This document shows, piece by piece, positions 27,322 to 36,164 of a DNA stretch of 64,000 bases; the first letter of the stretch is position 1, and the number at the start of each line of letters is the position of its first letter. Under the pieces are notes generated by a model. It did not search any database. It was not told where the DNA came from and saw only the letters and a program-made list of their open reading frames with translations. The position numbers and the translations under genes were made by a program. Source of the stretch: Salsuginibacillus halophilus (GTDB lineage Bacteria > Bacillota > Bacilli > Bacillales > Marinococcaceae); the NCBI RefSeq assembly GCF_003014715.1, contig NZ_PYAV01000010.1:1-64000 (forward strand), given 5' to 3'.

Positions 27322-28026
27322 ATGACAGAAGTGACGATTCTTTTGGCGTTTGGTGCCGGGCTGCTCGCTTTTATCTCTCCGTGCACGCTGCCGTTGTATC
27401 CATCGTTCATTTCATACATTACAGGTGCGTCAGTGAATGAACTAAAAACGAATCGTGGGTTGTGGCCGATTACATTAAAACATTCGATCTTGTTTTGCTT
27501 AGGCTTTTCCCTTGTTTATTATGTCCTCGGCTTCTCAGCCAGTGCGGTCGGCTCTATGTTTACAGATTATCAAATGCTCATTCAACAGCTCGGAGGTATT
27601 TTTCTTGTGCTCGTTGGGTTATTCTTAACCGGGATCTTACAACCGAGTTTGTTAATGTCTGAAAAACGGATGACCTCTTTTATGCCGAAGAAGACGAGCG
27701 CATTTAGTACATTTGTGATTGGTATTATATTTGGCGCCGGTTGGACACCTTGTATCGGTCCAATTTTCGGTACAATTATGTATCATAGTGCAGCTTATCC
27801 AGATCAAGCTTTTGTTAATATTACATCATATGCGCTTGGATTTTCTTTACCGTTTATCGCTATGGGCTTTGCCCTTGGAAAAGTGAGTGTGATCACAAAG
27901 TATTCCAGCTTGTTTATGAAAATTGGCGGAGCTTTTATTATTGCGATCGGCATTATGGTATTTTTTGATTGGATTATTTACATTAATATTTGGAGCCAGC
28001 AGCTGCAAAATATGCTGTTAAACTAA
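27322..28026 (+). CDS. ccdA: CcdA-family thiol:disulfide electron carrier
   Basis: Inner-membrane protein of 234 aa with six helices. The two conserved Cys motifs ISPCTLPLYPSF and GWTPCIGPIFG are those that pass electrons from cytosolic thioredoxin to extracytoplasmic thioredoxin-like proteins in cytochrome c maturation or spore formation. No partner thioredoxin-like gene adjoins it. AAAGGCGG precedes the ATG. A terminator follows. Confidence 0.88.
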   Translation: MTEVTILLAFGAGLLAFISPCTLPLYPSFISYITGASVNELKTNRGLWPITLKHSILFCLGFSLVYYVLGFSASAVGSMFTDYQMLIQQLGGIFLVLVGLFLTGILQPSLLMSEKRMTSFMPKKTSAFSTFVIGIIFGAGWTPCIGPIFGTIMYHSAAYPDQAFVNITSYALGFSLPFIAMGFALGKVSVITKYSSLFMKIGGAFIIAIGIMVFFDWIIYINIWSQQLQNMLLN

Positions 28027-28041
28027 GCTATGTTGTTTATG

Positions 28042-28070
28042 CCTTCCGCTCACTGAGCGGGAGGTTTTTT
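28042..28070 (+). terminator. Terminator after ccdA
   Basis: Stem CCTTCCGC/GCGGGAGG with a 7-base loop followed by TTTTTTG. Confidence 0.88.
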
Positions 28071-28152
28071 GTAAATTAAGGCTACCTCGGGTAAAATGGT
28101 TTGAAAGTAAATTTTTGCAGGAAAAGAAAGGTAAGAAAAGAAGGGGGCCTAT

Positions 28153-29235
28153 ATGACAAAGACGACATGGTTCCGCATTTTAACAGCAATTGTCTTGATT
28201 CTGCTTGCAATTAATTTAGCGGTTCAAGTACCGTTTATTTTTTATCCTTTTAAAGTTGCAGTAGAGTCGCTTGCGCCGGTATTAATTTTAGGCGGAGTTC
28301 TCTATTACATATTGCGTCCGCTTGTGAATGTAATGAAAAAGAAAATGCCGGTTGTTGTTTCGATACTTCTCATTTTTGGCTTGTTCACAGGGTTACTCGC
28401 ACTCTTAATCATTTTGGTTGGCCCGATTTTAGCCAATCAGGTAAGTAACTTTGTAGAATCTGCACCAAGATTCGCTAACGACATGCAGTCTTGGTTTAAT
28501 GATCTCATGCAGCAGGATTGGGTGGCTGTGATTCAAGAAGAGGCCGGGTTTGGTGATGTTGATGCATCTACAATCACTGATCAACTAATGAACACATTGT
28601 CAGGTATGGGAGAAAATATTATAGGGTTTCTCGGGATCGTCGTAAACGTTGTAACTGCGATTGTGGTTTTGCCATTTGTTCTTTTCTTCTTGTTAAAAGA
28701 TGGCGATCGTCTACCGGGAAATATTGTTGGTTTTTTACCTGAAGATTCAAGAGATGAAGGCCGAAATATTCTTCAAGATATGGATGAAACATTAAGTGCC
28801 TACATTCAAGGACAGGCAATCGTTAGTGTATGTGTCGGCTTGCTATCGTTAATTGCGTATTTAATTATTGGTCTTGATTATGCATTAGTATTGGCGACGA
28901 TCGCAATGTTTACAAACCTCATTCCGTTTATAGGACCTTTTATCGGAACAATACCGGCTTTAATCATTGCCTTGTTTGAATCTCCGGTGACTGCCCTGTG
29001 GGTCGTGGTAGCAATTATCATCATTCAACAAATTGAAAGTAATTTAATCTCACCGAATGTAATGGGGCATAAACTGAAAGTGCACCCTTTAACAATTATA
29101 TTACTGCTGCTCGTAGCTGGAAACTTAGCCGGTTTGATTGGTTTAATTTTAGCGATTCCGGCGTATGCCGTATCTAAAGTGATTTTGCAAAACGTTTATC
29201 GTCTCTTAAAGCTCCGTTATCCGCAGTTGCGGTAA
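28153..29235 (+). CDS. AI-2E family transporter (YubA/PerM-like)
   Basis: Polytopic membrane protein, 360 aa, about eight helices with a large loop at about 90-150 and the family segment FTNLIPFIGPFIGTIPALIIAL near 260. Members export small solutes or act as Na+/H+ exchangers; AI-2 export is shown only for some. AAGGGGG precedes the ATG. The YihY gene follows by 18 bases in one operon. A second, more distant paralogue (YtvI) is at 43177-44301. Confidence 0.88.
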   Translation: MTKTTWFRILTAIVLILLAINLAVQVPFIFYPFKVAVESLAPVLILGGVLYYILRPLVNVMKKKMPVVVSILLIFGLFTGLLALLIILVGPILANQVSNFVESAPRFANDMQSWFNDLMQQDWVAVIQEEAGFGDVDASTITDQLMNTLSGMGENIIGFLGIVVNVVTAIVVLPFVLFFLLKDGDRLPGNIVGFLPEDSRDEGRNILQDMDETLSAYIQGQAIVSVCVGLLSLIAYLIIGLDYALVLATIAMFTNLIPFIGPFIGTIPALIIALFESPVTALWVVVAIIIIQQIESNLISPNVMGHKLKVHPLTIILLLLVAGNLAGLIGLILAIPAYAVSKVILQNVYRLLKLRYPQLR

Positions 29236-29253
29236 GTCAAAGGGGGAGTTCTG

Positions 29254-30069
29254 TTGAAATATTTGCGTCAACTTATCAATGAGTGCCAAGAAGACAACGT
29301 ACCGCTGCTTGCAGCTGCGCAAGGTTTTTATTATATGTTGTCAGTCGTACCACTTGTTATCCTCATTTTAGGTGTGCTTCCTTATTTAGAAATTAAACCG
29401 GAGCAGGCCATGAATTTTGCTGCTAGCGTACTTCCTGGAGAGGCACTGGCTGTATTTCAAGAAACGATACTTGACGTTATTAGTGTACCTAGTGGCGGTG
29501 TCTTGACATTCGGAGCAATCGGCACAATATGGTCAGCTTCTCTGGGCGTTAATGCTTTTATACGAGCCACAAACGAAGCTTACAACACCACTGATAAACG
29601 GTCATTTTTAGGAGCAAGGTTTATGTCAATGGGACTGACCCTTCTATTAATCTTTGTGGTGATCGTTACATTGCTTCTGCCGGTGTTTGGAAATGCGTTG
29701 CTCGAAATGAGCCGGGGCTGGGTGGCGGTGCCGGAGGATATGAACTTTGTTTTCCAATTGGCACGCTGGGGGTTAAGCGTCATAGTCATGCTCATTGTAC
29801 TTGTAGGATTATACCGGCTTGCCCCGAAAAAGAAGCTTGGTTTTAAAGACGTGTGGCCTGGAGCAATACTCGCTGCTTTAGGTTGGCAGCTCATTTCTTG
29901 GGGTTTTTCCGTATATATCAGCTATTTTGATATGTTCTCTGCGACTTATGGCAGCTTGGGTGGGTTAATGATTTTAATGCTATGGTTTTTCATGACTGGA
30001 TTAATTTTAATTGTAGGTGCAGAAGTTAACGCATTATATCATCGCTACAAATACGGCGAAATGAGTTAA
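29254..30069 (+). CDS. YihY/BrkB family inner membrane protein
   Basis: 271 aa with six helices. The opening DNVPLLAAAQGFYYMLSVVPLVI and the GAILAALGWQLISWGFSVYISYF stretch are diagnostic of the YihY (formerly RNase BN) family. Its role is unknown and it is not a nuclease. Start is TTG at 29254 with AAAGGGGG upstream. It is the second gene of an operon with the AI-2E transporter. Confidence 0.9.
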   Translation: MKYLRQLINECQEDNVPLLAAAQGFYYMLSVVPLVILILGVLPYLEIKPEQAMNFAASVLPGEALAVFQETILDVISVPSGGVLTFGAIGTIWSASLGVNAFIRATNEAYNTTDKRSFLGARFMSMGLTLLLIFVVIVTLLLPVFGNALLEMSRGWVAVPEDMNFVFQLARWGLSVIVMLIVLVGLYRLAPKKKLGFKDVWPGAILAALGWQLISWGFSVYISYFDMFSATYGSLGGLMILMLWFFMTGLILIVGAEVNALYHRYKYGEMS

Positions 30070-30081
30070 CGAAATTAAAAA

Positions 30082-30129
30082 GGTGCTAACCGATTACTGG
30101 TAAAAGTTTTCGGTTGGCGCCGTTATTTT
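30082..30129 (+). terminator. Terminator after YihY gene
   Basis: A 12-bp stem GGTGCTAACCGA/TCGGTTGGCGCC with G-T pairs and a 16-base A/T-rich loop, then GTTATTTTTG. Confidence 0.8.
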
Positions 30130-30131
30130 TG

Positions 30132-30890
30132 TTACGGGAAATCATTGTTTCGTTCTGCTGTAATTTCTCCTCCGAATACATCTTCAACCTGCTCTCCTGT
30201 ATAGCGAATTTTAAGCAGACCTACATCTTCTTTAAAATAGCGTATCGTGCCGGTATTTTCTTCAACCGGGGCCGCTTCCATCGTTTCTTCCTCGTAAGTA
30301 ATGGTTTCAAGTTCTTCAACAGCATCAGCGCTGAAATAAAGTTCATCACGATTAGATTCCTGCCCAGCAAGCCACGCTGTTACTTCTTCTGGATCTTCAT
30401 TTTCTTCTAAACGGTATTCCACGTCATTAAATGTAATTTCTCCTTCACGGGTAGTATGCTGAAAGCGAACTTCCTCATTGTCATGATCAATATCAAACAA
30501 ATGATAAACAGCAACAGCATGACCTTCATGACCTTCGGCTAAGGCATGTTGATCAGTAACCGAATGAAATTCCATGCCTTCGCCCAGACCTGTTCCAGGG
30601 CCTTCTGTCTCGTGACTACTAAATATTTTATAATTGTTAATTAAAGATTCAAAACGCTCTTCATCTTCATCATTGTCGTTACTGCTTTCTTTAAGGTCTG
30701 CACCAGTCATGTCTGTTTCTCCTACATTGACCTCACCATTGTCCGAAGTGTCGTCGCTTTGCTCAACATCAACTCCATGATCAGGGGAGTTTTCATGCGA
30801 GTTTGGCTCTTCTTCGGTTTCAGTAGTGCAAGCTGTGTTTATGAATGCAAGAAGGATGCAAAAAATCAGGGCCGCAACTTTTTTCATCAT
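30132..30890 (-). CDS. Acidic hypothetical lipoprotein
   Basis: 252-aa predicted lipoprotein: signal peptide KKVAALIFCILLAFINTAC with Cys at the lipobox, then about 70 residues of Asp/Glu/Asn/Ser linker, then a folded acidic domain with beta segments (VAVYHLFDIDHDNEEVRFQH; ENTGTIRYFKEDVGLLKIRY). I do not recognise the family. The start at 30890 has AAGGAGCG; another ATG follows immediately. Strong acidity fits a halotolerant cell surface. Confidence 0.65.
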   Translation of the reverse strand: MMKKVAALIFCILLAFINTACTTETEEEPNSHENSPDHGVDVEQSDDTSDNGEVNVGETDMTGADLKESSNDNDEDEERFESLINNYKIFSSHETEGPGTGLGEGMEFHSVTDQHALAEGHEGHAVAVYHLFDIDHDNEEVRFQHTTREGEITFNDVEYRLEENEDPEEVTAWLAGQESNRDELYFSADAVEELETITYEEETMEAAPVEENTGTIRYFKEDVGLLKIRYTGEQVEDVFGGEITAERNNDFP

Positions 30891-31041
30891 GGATCGCTCC
30901 TTGTTGCTTTCGTACTTATGGTAGAAATACCCTTTATTTACACACAATAATCTACGTGGTGGAAGATTCTTCGTTTGCATATCGACTGATTAAGTAAGAC
31001 ACGGTAAAATATGCTCAGAATGTCGTAAAGGAGTTAACTTC

Positions 31042-31431
31042 ATGAACGTTTTCTATGCCGTTTCCCGACTTTTTCGTGATAGTGAAGAAACAAAAGACAA
31101 CACAACAGATGATGCGTTACGCTCTCGTTATTATCAAGCATCGGTCCAGGACGTATTAGATGCGTTGTCCGTCATTGCAGTAGAAAACGTCCCTGGAGAA
31201 ATTGTATCTCAGGATCTTGAACGTGGAGAAGTTATGATCCACCTGCAGGAAGGAAGCAAAATCTTTGATATGACGGTAACGGTTATACCACTGGAAAGGG
31301 GAGTTGCGGCCGTAGATATCGTGTCTAACGTTCGTAACCGTAAAGGTGACTTAACTCGAAACCGCAAGTGGATCCATGAAGTATTAAAGTGTCTCGATCA
31401 CCGTTTTGAACGAATTGAAAAGCCAAGTTAG
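31042..31431 (+). CDS. Hypothetical protein
   Basis: 129-aa soluble protein with AAAGGAG before the ATG. Visible are a basic N-terminus, a central block DVLDALSVIAVENVPGEIVSQD and a C-terminal NRKWIHEVLKCLDHRFERI helix. It loosely recalls a DUF1499-like alpha/beta domain, but I would not assign it. Followed by a strong terminator and then the repeat cluster. Confidence 0.65.
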   Translation: MNVFYAVSRLFRDSEETKDNTTDDALRSRYYQASVQDVLDALSVIAVENVPGEIVSQDLERGEVMIHLQEGSKIFDMTVTVIPLERGVAAVDIVSNVRNRKGDLTRNRKWIHEVLKCLDHRFERIEKPS

Positions 31432-31473
31432 TGCATCCCTGCAAAAATAAGAAATGCTAGTCAGATGATAAAG

Positions 31474-31509
31474 CGAGCTCCGCACGAATGAAGTGCGGAG
31501 CTCGTTTTA
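31474..31509 (+). terminator. Terminator before repeat cluster
   Basis: A perfect 12-bp stem CGAGCTCCGCAC/GTGCGGAGCTCG with a 7-base loop and TTTTA. The right-end side of a reverse family A copy begins within two bases. Confidence 0.88.
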
Positions 31510-31510
31510 G

Positions 31511-31678
31511 CTTATAGACAAACTCTTAAGAAAAGCGAAGGCTGACGTCGCTTTTCGGCTCACACTGTTTCTGGTGGCGTCACCACCAATGCTTGTCAGC
31601 CTTAAGTTATGACATCGTCATAAAACATCATTGAGACCTTTATCAAGATAGGTGAAAGTTGTAAGTTTGTCTTTTAAC
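31511..31678 (-). repeat. Family A MITE-like repeat, short deleted copy
   Basis: About 168 bases in reverse orientation. Ends are CTTATAGACAAACTC and GTAAGTTTGTCTTTTAACG. It keeps the block GAAGGCTGACGTCGCTTTTCGG and part of the GGTGGCGTCACCACC region, and lacks most of the interior. Confidence 0.7.
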
Positions 31679-31689
31679 GAAGATAGGGT

Positions 31690-31956
31690 GTTGTTAAACC
31701 GTTATGATGACTGTAATTCAGGCATCTTAAAAAGAGAGTCCCATCGTGCATGAATCGTCCTACGCTGTAACGATTCGTCTTTGTATTTTGTTTTTTACGC
31801 ACAGCTCTCTCTGACACCACTGGGAAGAGCAGCAGTCGAAGACCCCGCAATGAGTAGTTTTTCACGCGCAGCTGAGGTGCTGCGCCGGGATAGAAAACAC
31901 AATGAGGTCAAGCGTAAGCGCAGGTTGAATTGATGTTTCTTCCCGGTACGTGACCT
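31690..31956. repeat. Degenerate family B related sequence
   Basis: No plausible gene. Contains GACCCCGCAATGAGTAG and TTTTTCACGCGCAGCTGAG, which recur in the intact family B copy that follows. Probably an older, decayed copy. Together with its neighbours it fills a 731-base gap between genes. Confidence 0.5.
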
Positions 31957-32151
31957 GGAGCTGTCTCAAAAGGTTATAAACATATGATTTAAGAAAAAGG
32001 CACAAGAAATATACGAGACTCCTGCAGGAAATCGGGCAGCTGAAGATCCCGCAATGAGCGGGTTTTTCACGCGCAAGCTGAAGCGTTGCCTGCGGAAAGC
32101 GAGTATATTTCCCGTGCCTATCATTTAAAGTATATCTTATGGGGTAGCCCC
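31957..32151. repeat. Family B MITE-like repeat
   Basis: 195 bases with imperfect terminal inverted repeats: GGAGCTGTCTCAAAAGG at the left and, reverse-complemented, GGGGCTACCCCATAAG at the right. Inside is CGGGAAATATACTCGCTTTC (minus strand), also found at 41546-41568. The ends resemble those of IS1182-type elements from Bacillales. No coding sequence. Confidence 0.75.
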
Positions 32152-32162
32152 ATTTTAAATCT

Positions 32163-33767
32163 TTAAGCTTTTTGACCGGCGTTTTTCACTTCGGCGATAT
32201 ATTCTTCGTACGTGAGCTTACGGTCAATCATGCCTTCTGGTGTAAATTCAATAATACGGTCAGCAATGGTTTGAATAAACTCATAGTCGTGTGATGCAAA
32301 GATGATTGACCCTTTGAAAGAAATAAGCGCATTGTTTAATGCAGTAATGGCTTCAAGGTCTAAGTGGTTTGTCGGTTCATCAAGTAAAAGGACGTTCGAG
32401 CCGCTCAACATCATTTTGCTAAGCATGCAACGTACTTTCTCACCACCGGAAAGAACATTCGCTTTCTTTTTCGCTTCTTCACCAGAAAACAGCATACGGC
32501 CTAGAAAGCTGCGGATGAAGGTTTCGCTTTGGTCTTCCGGTGAATACTGACGCAACCAATCAACAAGGTTAAGATCCGACTCAAAGTAATGGCTGTTGTC
32601 TTTAGGGAAGTAGGAAAGACTTGTTGTCAGTCCCCATTTATACGTCCCTTCATCAGGATCCATTTCACCAGCGAGAATTTTCAACAAGGTTGTTTTCGCA
32701 AATTCGTGATCACCAACCAAGGCAACTTTTTCGTTAGGGTCAAGCGTAAACGATACATTATCAAGCACTTTTTCGCCATCAATTGTTTTAGATAAGTTTT
32801 CAACCGTCAGTAAGTCATTACCAATTTCACGCTCCGGTTTAAAGTGAACATAAGGTGTCCGGCGCGAGGATGGTTTAATATCATCAAGCTCAATCTTTTC
32901 GAGTGTTTTCTTACGTGAGGTAGCCTGCTTTGATTTTGACGCGTTCGCACTAAAGCGGGCAACAAACTCTTTGAGCTCTTTAATTTGTTCTTCTTTTTTC
33001 TTATTTTGTTCTTTTGCCATCTTTGTTGCGAGCTGACTGGACTCATACCAGAAGTCGTAATTGCCGACAAACAGTTCGATCTTGCCATAATCAATGTCAG
33101 CAATGTGTGTGCACACTTTATTTAAGAAGTGGCGGTCGTGTGAAACAACAATGACGGTGTTTTCAAAGTTAATCAAGAACTCTTCAAGCCATTGAATTGC
33201 ATTAATATCTAAGTGGTTTGTTGGCTCGTCAAGCAAGAGAATATCAGGGTTACCAAATAACGCTTGGGCAAGAAGTACCTTCACTTTCTCACCGCCGACA
33301 AGGTCGGCCATTTTTTTATGATGCAGATCTTCTGAAATACCAAGACCTTTTAACAACATCGCAGCTTCTGACTCTGCTTCATACCCGTTCATTTCGGCAA
33401 ATTCACCTTCAAGCTCTGCTGCGCGCATCCCGTCTTCATCCGAGAAGTCCGGTTTCATATAAATTGCATCTTTTTCTTTCATAACTTCATACAGGCGTTG
33501 ATAACCCATAATCACTGTTTCAAGAACTTCGTATTCTTCATACGCAAAGTGATCCTGTTTCAATACGGCCATCCGGTGGTTCTTTTCGATATGAACACCG
33601 CCGGTTTGTGGTTCAATTTCACCTGATAAAATCTTCAAGAAGGTTGATTTGCCGGCACCATTGGCACCAATAACACCGTAACAGTTGCCGGGAGTGAATT
33701 TAATATTAACTTCTTCAAAAAGTTTTTTATCGCCGTAACGTAAGCCGACGTCGTTGCATGTGAGCAT
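32163..33767 (-). CDS. ykpA: ABC-F family ATPase, YkpA/YbiT type
   Basis: Soluble ribosome-associated ABC-F protein, 534 aa. NBD1 has GANGAGKST, VGGEKVKVLLA and LLLDEPTNHLD. After a Lys/Glu linker, NBD2 has LSGGEKVRCMLSKM and LLLDEPTNHLD, but its P-loop reads GDHEFAKTT, with Ala where Gly normally precedes the Lys. That suggests weak or altered nucleotide handling at this site. I start at the ATG at 33767, 9 bases after AAAGGA; 33773 is also possible. Role by family: translation factor, possibly antibiotic tolerance; not shown here. Confidence 0.9.
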   Translation of the reverse strand: MLTCNDVGLRYGDKKLFEEVNIKFTPGNCYGVIGANGAGKSTFLKILSGEIEPQTGGVHIEKNHRMAVLKQDHFAYEEYEVLETVIMGYQRLYEVMKEKDAIYMKPDFSDEDGMRAAELEGEFAEMNGYEAESEAAMLLKGLGISEDLHHKKMADLVGGEKVKVLLAQALFGNPDILLLDEPTNHLDINAIQWLEEFLINFENTVIVVSHDRHFLNKVCTHIADIDYGKIELFVGNYDFWYESSQLATKMAKEQNKKKEEQIKELKEFVARFSANASKSKQATSRKKTLEKIELDDIKPSSRRTPYVHFKPEREIGNDLLTVENLSKTIDGEKVLDNVSFTLDPNEKVALVGDHEFAKTTLLKILAGEMDPDEGTYKWGLTTSLSYFPKDNSHYFESDLNLVDWLRQYSPEDQSETFIRSFLGRMLFSGEEAKKKANVLSGGEKVRCMLSKMMLSGSNVLLLDEPTNHLDLEAITALNNALISFKGSIIFASHDYEFIQTIADRIIEFTPEGMIDRKLTYEEYIAEVKNAGQKA

Positions 33768-33854
33768 AAACATACATCCTTTACAAAATTGTCTACGCTA
33801 CATCATAACATGTTTGAGCGGCTAGTTCGAGGTGGGGAAAGGGGATAAGGTGAA

Positions 33855-33889
33855 CAAAAAAGCCGCAGTGAAAGACACCGCGGCTTTTT
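33855..33889 (-). terminator. Terminator after small membrane protein gene
   Basis: Strong hairpin AAAAAGCCGC ... GCGGCTTTTT with TTTTTT on the minus strand, 3 bases beyond the stop of the 33-aa gene at 33892-33993. Confidence 0.85.
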
Positions 33890-33891
33890 CT

Positions 33892-33993
33892 TTAGTCGAA
33901 TTTAGATTGCCGTAGCATTGCATAAGCCATAATGACACTGACGCCCACCAAACCACCAGACAGTCCAACAATAGCAATCATTTCCATAGCCAT
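33892..33993 (-). CDS. 33-aa single-helix membrane peptide
   Basis: Short gene with good expression signals: AAAGGAG about 10 bases before the ATG at 33993, and a strong terminator directly after the stop. The peptide begins MAMEMIAIVGLSGGLVGVSV, runs as one hydrophobic helix with a GLSGGLVG small-residue stretch, and ends in a charged RQSKFD tail. I do not recognise it. The helix-plus-basic-tail build fits a small regulatory or structural membrane peptide. Confidence 0.6.
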   Translation of the reverse strand: MAMEMIAIVGLSGGLVGVSVIMAYAMLRQSKFD

Positions 33994-34083
33994 TTTGTAA
34001 TCACTCCTTTACGTGTTTGGTTTATTCTATGAGTAACATTTCCCTAAACTTAACCATTTCAAACAATTCTAAATTTTTAAAAG

Positions 34084-34116
34084 AAAAAATGCTTGCCAGG
34101 GGAGAACCCTGGCAAG
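34084..34116 (-). terminator. Terminator after aldehyde dehydrogenase
   Basis: Minus-strand hairpin CTTGCCAGGGT ... CCTGGCAAG with a T-rich tail (CATTTTTTC). Confidence 0.85.
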
Positions 34117-34134
34117 ACGTATTGATTATCAAGT

Positions 34135-35661
34135 TTACGATTGGCTCATGTTATTTAAAGTTTTAACAGCTTTTAATAAAGATGGAACGTGCGTACCCTC
34201 GCCCCAATAATTATCGATGAGCACTTTAAAATGTTCATATTTCCCTGCGTTTGGAAACCAGTTGAATTCTTCATCTTGCTGTCCTTTATCTACAAGAACT
34301 GAAGTTTCAATACAGAAGCTCTGCATGCCAGCACGACCTCGTGATTTACCAATGCCGGAATCACCTACACCACCGTAAGGAAGATAAGGGTTAACGATAC
34401 TTTTCATGACATCATTAATATTGACATTACCCGTACGAAGTTGATGTGCCATCGCTTCGCCTTTTGTAAGGTCTTTTGTGAATATTGAGCCACCAAGGCC
34501 ATAGCTTGTCGTATTGGCAAGCTCTAGTGCATCAGTTTCGCTGTGCACTTTCATGACCGGCATAATAGGCCCGAACGTTTCTTCCTGCATAATCTTCATA
34601 TCATGCGTTACGTCTGTTAAAATCATCGGCTGTAAAAACATATCCTCATCGTTCCAGTACTTTGGCTCAAGTCCTGATTCTAATACAGCACCTTTATTAA
34701 GTGCATCTTGAACGTGTTCTTTGACAATTTCAAGCTGTTTTTTCGTTGTCATAGACCCCACGTCAGCATCCTCGTCCCGACCTTGACGCAGACGGGCGGT
34801 TTCGCGCTTAACCTCAGAAAGAAAGCCTGCATATACCGCTTCATGAACGTAAACACGTTCTACAGATAAACAAATCTGTCCACTGTGATGGAATGCACCC
34901 CAGACAGCCCCTTTAGCTGCTCGCGTCACATTAGCATCTTCACATACAATGAGCGGATCTTTTCCGCCGAGTTCAAGCACAGTAGGCGTTAGTTGTTCTG
35001 CAGCTGCTTTTTGGACAGATTTTCCGACAGCAACAGAGCCTGTGAAATGAATGAAATCTGGTTGATGGGTCGTCAAGGCTTCGCCAAACTCACCATCTCC
35101 AATCACAACTTGAAAGACATCTTCAGGAAAAATCGCAGCAAATCGTTTTAAAAGTTCTCCGACCATCGGGGTGAACTCAGAAGGTTTTAAAACGACACTG
35201 TTACCCATTGCAAGTGCTTCTACAACCGGGATGATGCCGAGCTGGAATGGGAAGTTCCAAGGTGAAATAATTAACACTGACCCGCGGGGTTTACGGTCGA
35301 CGTAAGAGCTTTTGCCAGCAAGATGCAGTGGCGTCTTGCGCTTATCTTTTGCAAGTACTAGCGGTGCATCTTTTTCAACTTGCTTCATCGCATCCAGGCT
35401 GGCTAAAATTTCATCAGTGAGCGCGTCTGTTTTTGTTTTACCCGTAGAAGCAGCAATAATTGATGCAGCTTCTTCTTGGACTTCAGCAAGGGTATAACGC
35501 AGCAGTCGAATGTAGGAGATGCGTTTTTTTATTGATAAGCTTGACCAGTATTGTTGGGCAAACCGGCTTCGTTCATAAATATCTGGAACATCGGATGGAT
35601 TTGATGCCTCAAATGTTCCAATTTTCTTGCCGCTTGCAGGATCATAAGCAGTGGATACCAT
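34135..35661 (-). CDS. Aldehyde dehydrogenase family protein
   Basis: NAD(P)-dependent aldehyde dehydrogenase, 508 aa. It shows SPWNFPFQLGIIPVVEALAMGN, the Glu motif LELGGKDPL, catalytic Cys in HHSGQICLSVERV and EETFGPIMPV. It is clearly different from the ExaC-type enzyme at 18058 and nearer to broad-specificity or fatty-aldehyde types. I chose the ATG at 35661 with GGAAGGAGC upstream over 35679. The DUF1499 gene ends 26 bases upstream in the same direction, so they probably form an operon. Confidence 0.9.
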   Translation of the reverse strand: MVSTAYDPASGKKIGTFEASNPSDVPDIYERSRFAQQYWSSLSIKKRISYIRLLRYTLAEVQEEAASIIAASTGKTKTDALTDEILASLDAMKQVEKDAPLVLAKDKRKTPLHLAGKSSYVDRKPRGSVLIISPWNFPFQLGIIPVVEALAMGNSVVLKPSEFTPMVGELLKRFAAIFPEDVFQVVIGDGEFGEALTTHQPDFIHFTGSVAVGKSVQKAAAEQLTPTVLELGGKDPLIVCEDANVTRAAKGAVWGAFHHSGQICLSVERVYVHEAVYAGFLSEVKRETARLRQGRDEDADVGSMTTKKQLEIVKEHVQDALNKGAVLESGLEPKYWNDEDMFLQPMILTDVTHDMKIMQEETFGPIMPVMKVHSETDALELANTTSYGLGGSIFTKDLTKGEAMAHQLRTGNVNINDVMKSIVNPYLPYGGVGDSGIGKSRGRAGMQSFCIETSVLVDKGQQDEEFNWFPNAGKYEHFKVLIDNYWGEGTHVPSLLKAVKTLNNMSQS

Positions 35662-35687
35662 GCGATAAGCTCCTTCCAAGTTATAAA

Positions 35688-36071
35688 TTAATTTAAATTA
35701 GGCTTTAGTTGTGTTTCATTGTTAATGGCATTATGAAATTGTTTTCTTAGTATTTCCATGCGCTGGCGGTTTTTCCCTAAATCAGAATAGCCAAGGCGTG
35801 ATTTGCTTAAAAAGTGAACACGCCCTTCATCACCAAAGTAAAAGATAACATCATCTTTAAAACGGAGAACTTTTGTTTTAAATTCAGCTTCTAAATAGTT
35901 TTCGTCAGCTTTTAAGATCGTAACGTTAGCGTCTGCCTCTAATATACGCTGGATTAGCCGATAAGCTTCTTTTTTTGTCCCCTCATAGACGTAAGGTTCA
36001 ATGGCGTGGCGTTGACTTGTTGTCATGGTAGAAACACAATTTGGGCTTTTTGGACATTCCGGCAGCGGCAT
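35688..36071 (-). CDS. DUF1499 family protein
   Basis: 127-aa protein with the DUF1499 pattern CPKSPNCVST near the start and an alpha/beta core (LKADENYLEAEFKTKVLRFKDDVIFYF...VHFLSKSRLGYSDLGKNRQRME). Function unknown. I start at the ATG at 36071, 8 bases after GAAAGGA; ATGs at 36080 and 36104 have poorer spacing. Lies upstream of the aldehyde dehydrogenase gene on the same strand. Confidence 0.82.
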   Translation of the reverse strand: MPLPECPKSPNCVSTMTTSQRHAIEPYVYEGTKKEAYRLIQRILEADANVTILKADENYLEAEFKTKVLRFKDDVIFYFGDEGRVHFLSKSRLGYSDLGKNRQRMEILRKQFHNAINNETQLKPNLN

Positions 36072-36164
36072 TAAACTCATCCTTTCAGAAGAAGGGTACT
36101 TCATGACATCTTCCCGAAAGCACCCGCTCTTAACCTTAAACTTTAATCTGTTTTTTCGATGAGT

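Noticed and set aside
31511-32151. CRISPR array in the repeat cluster
   Set aside because: Units are long, unequal and differently oriented, with no short regular repeats and spacers and no cas genes.
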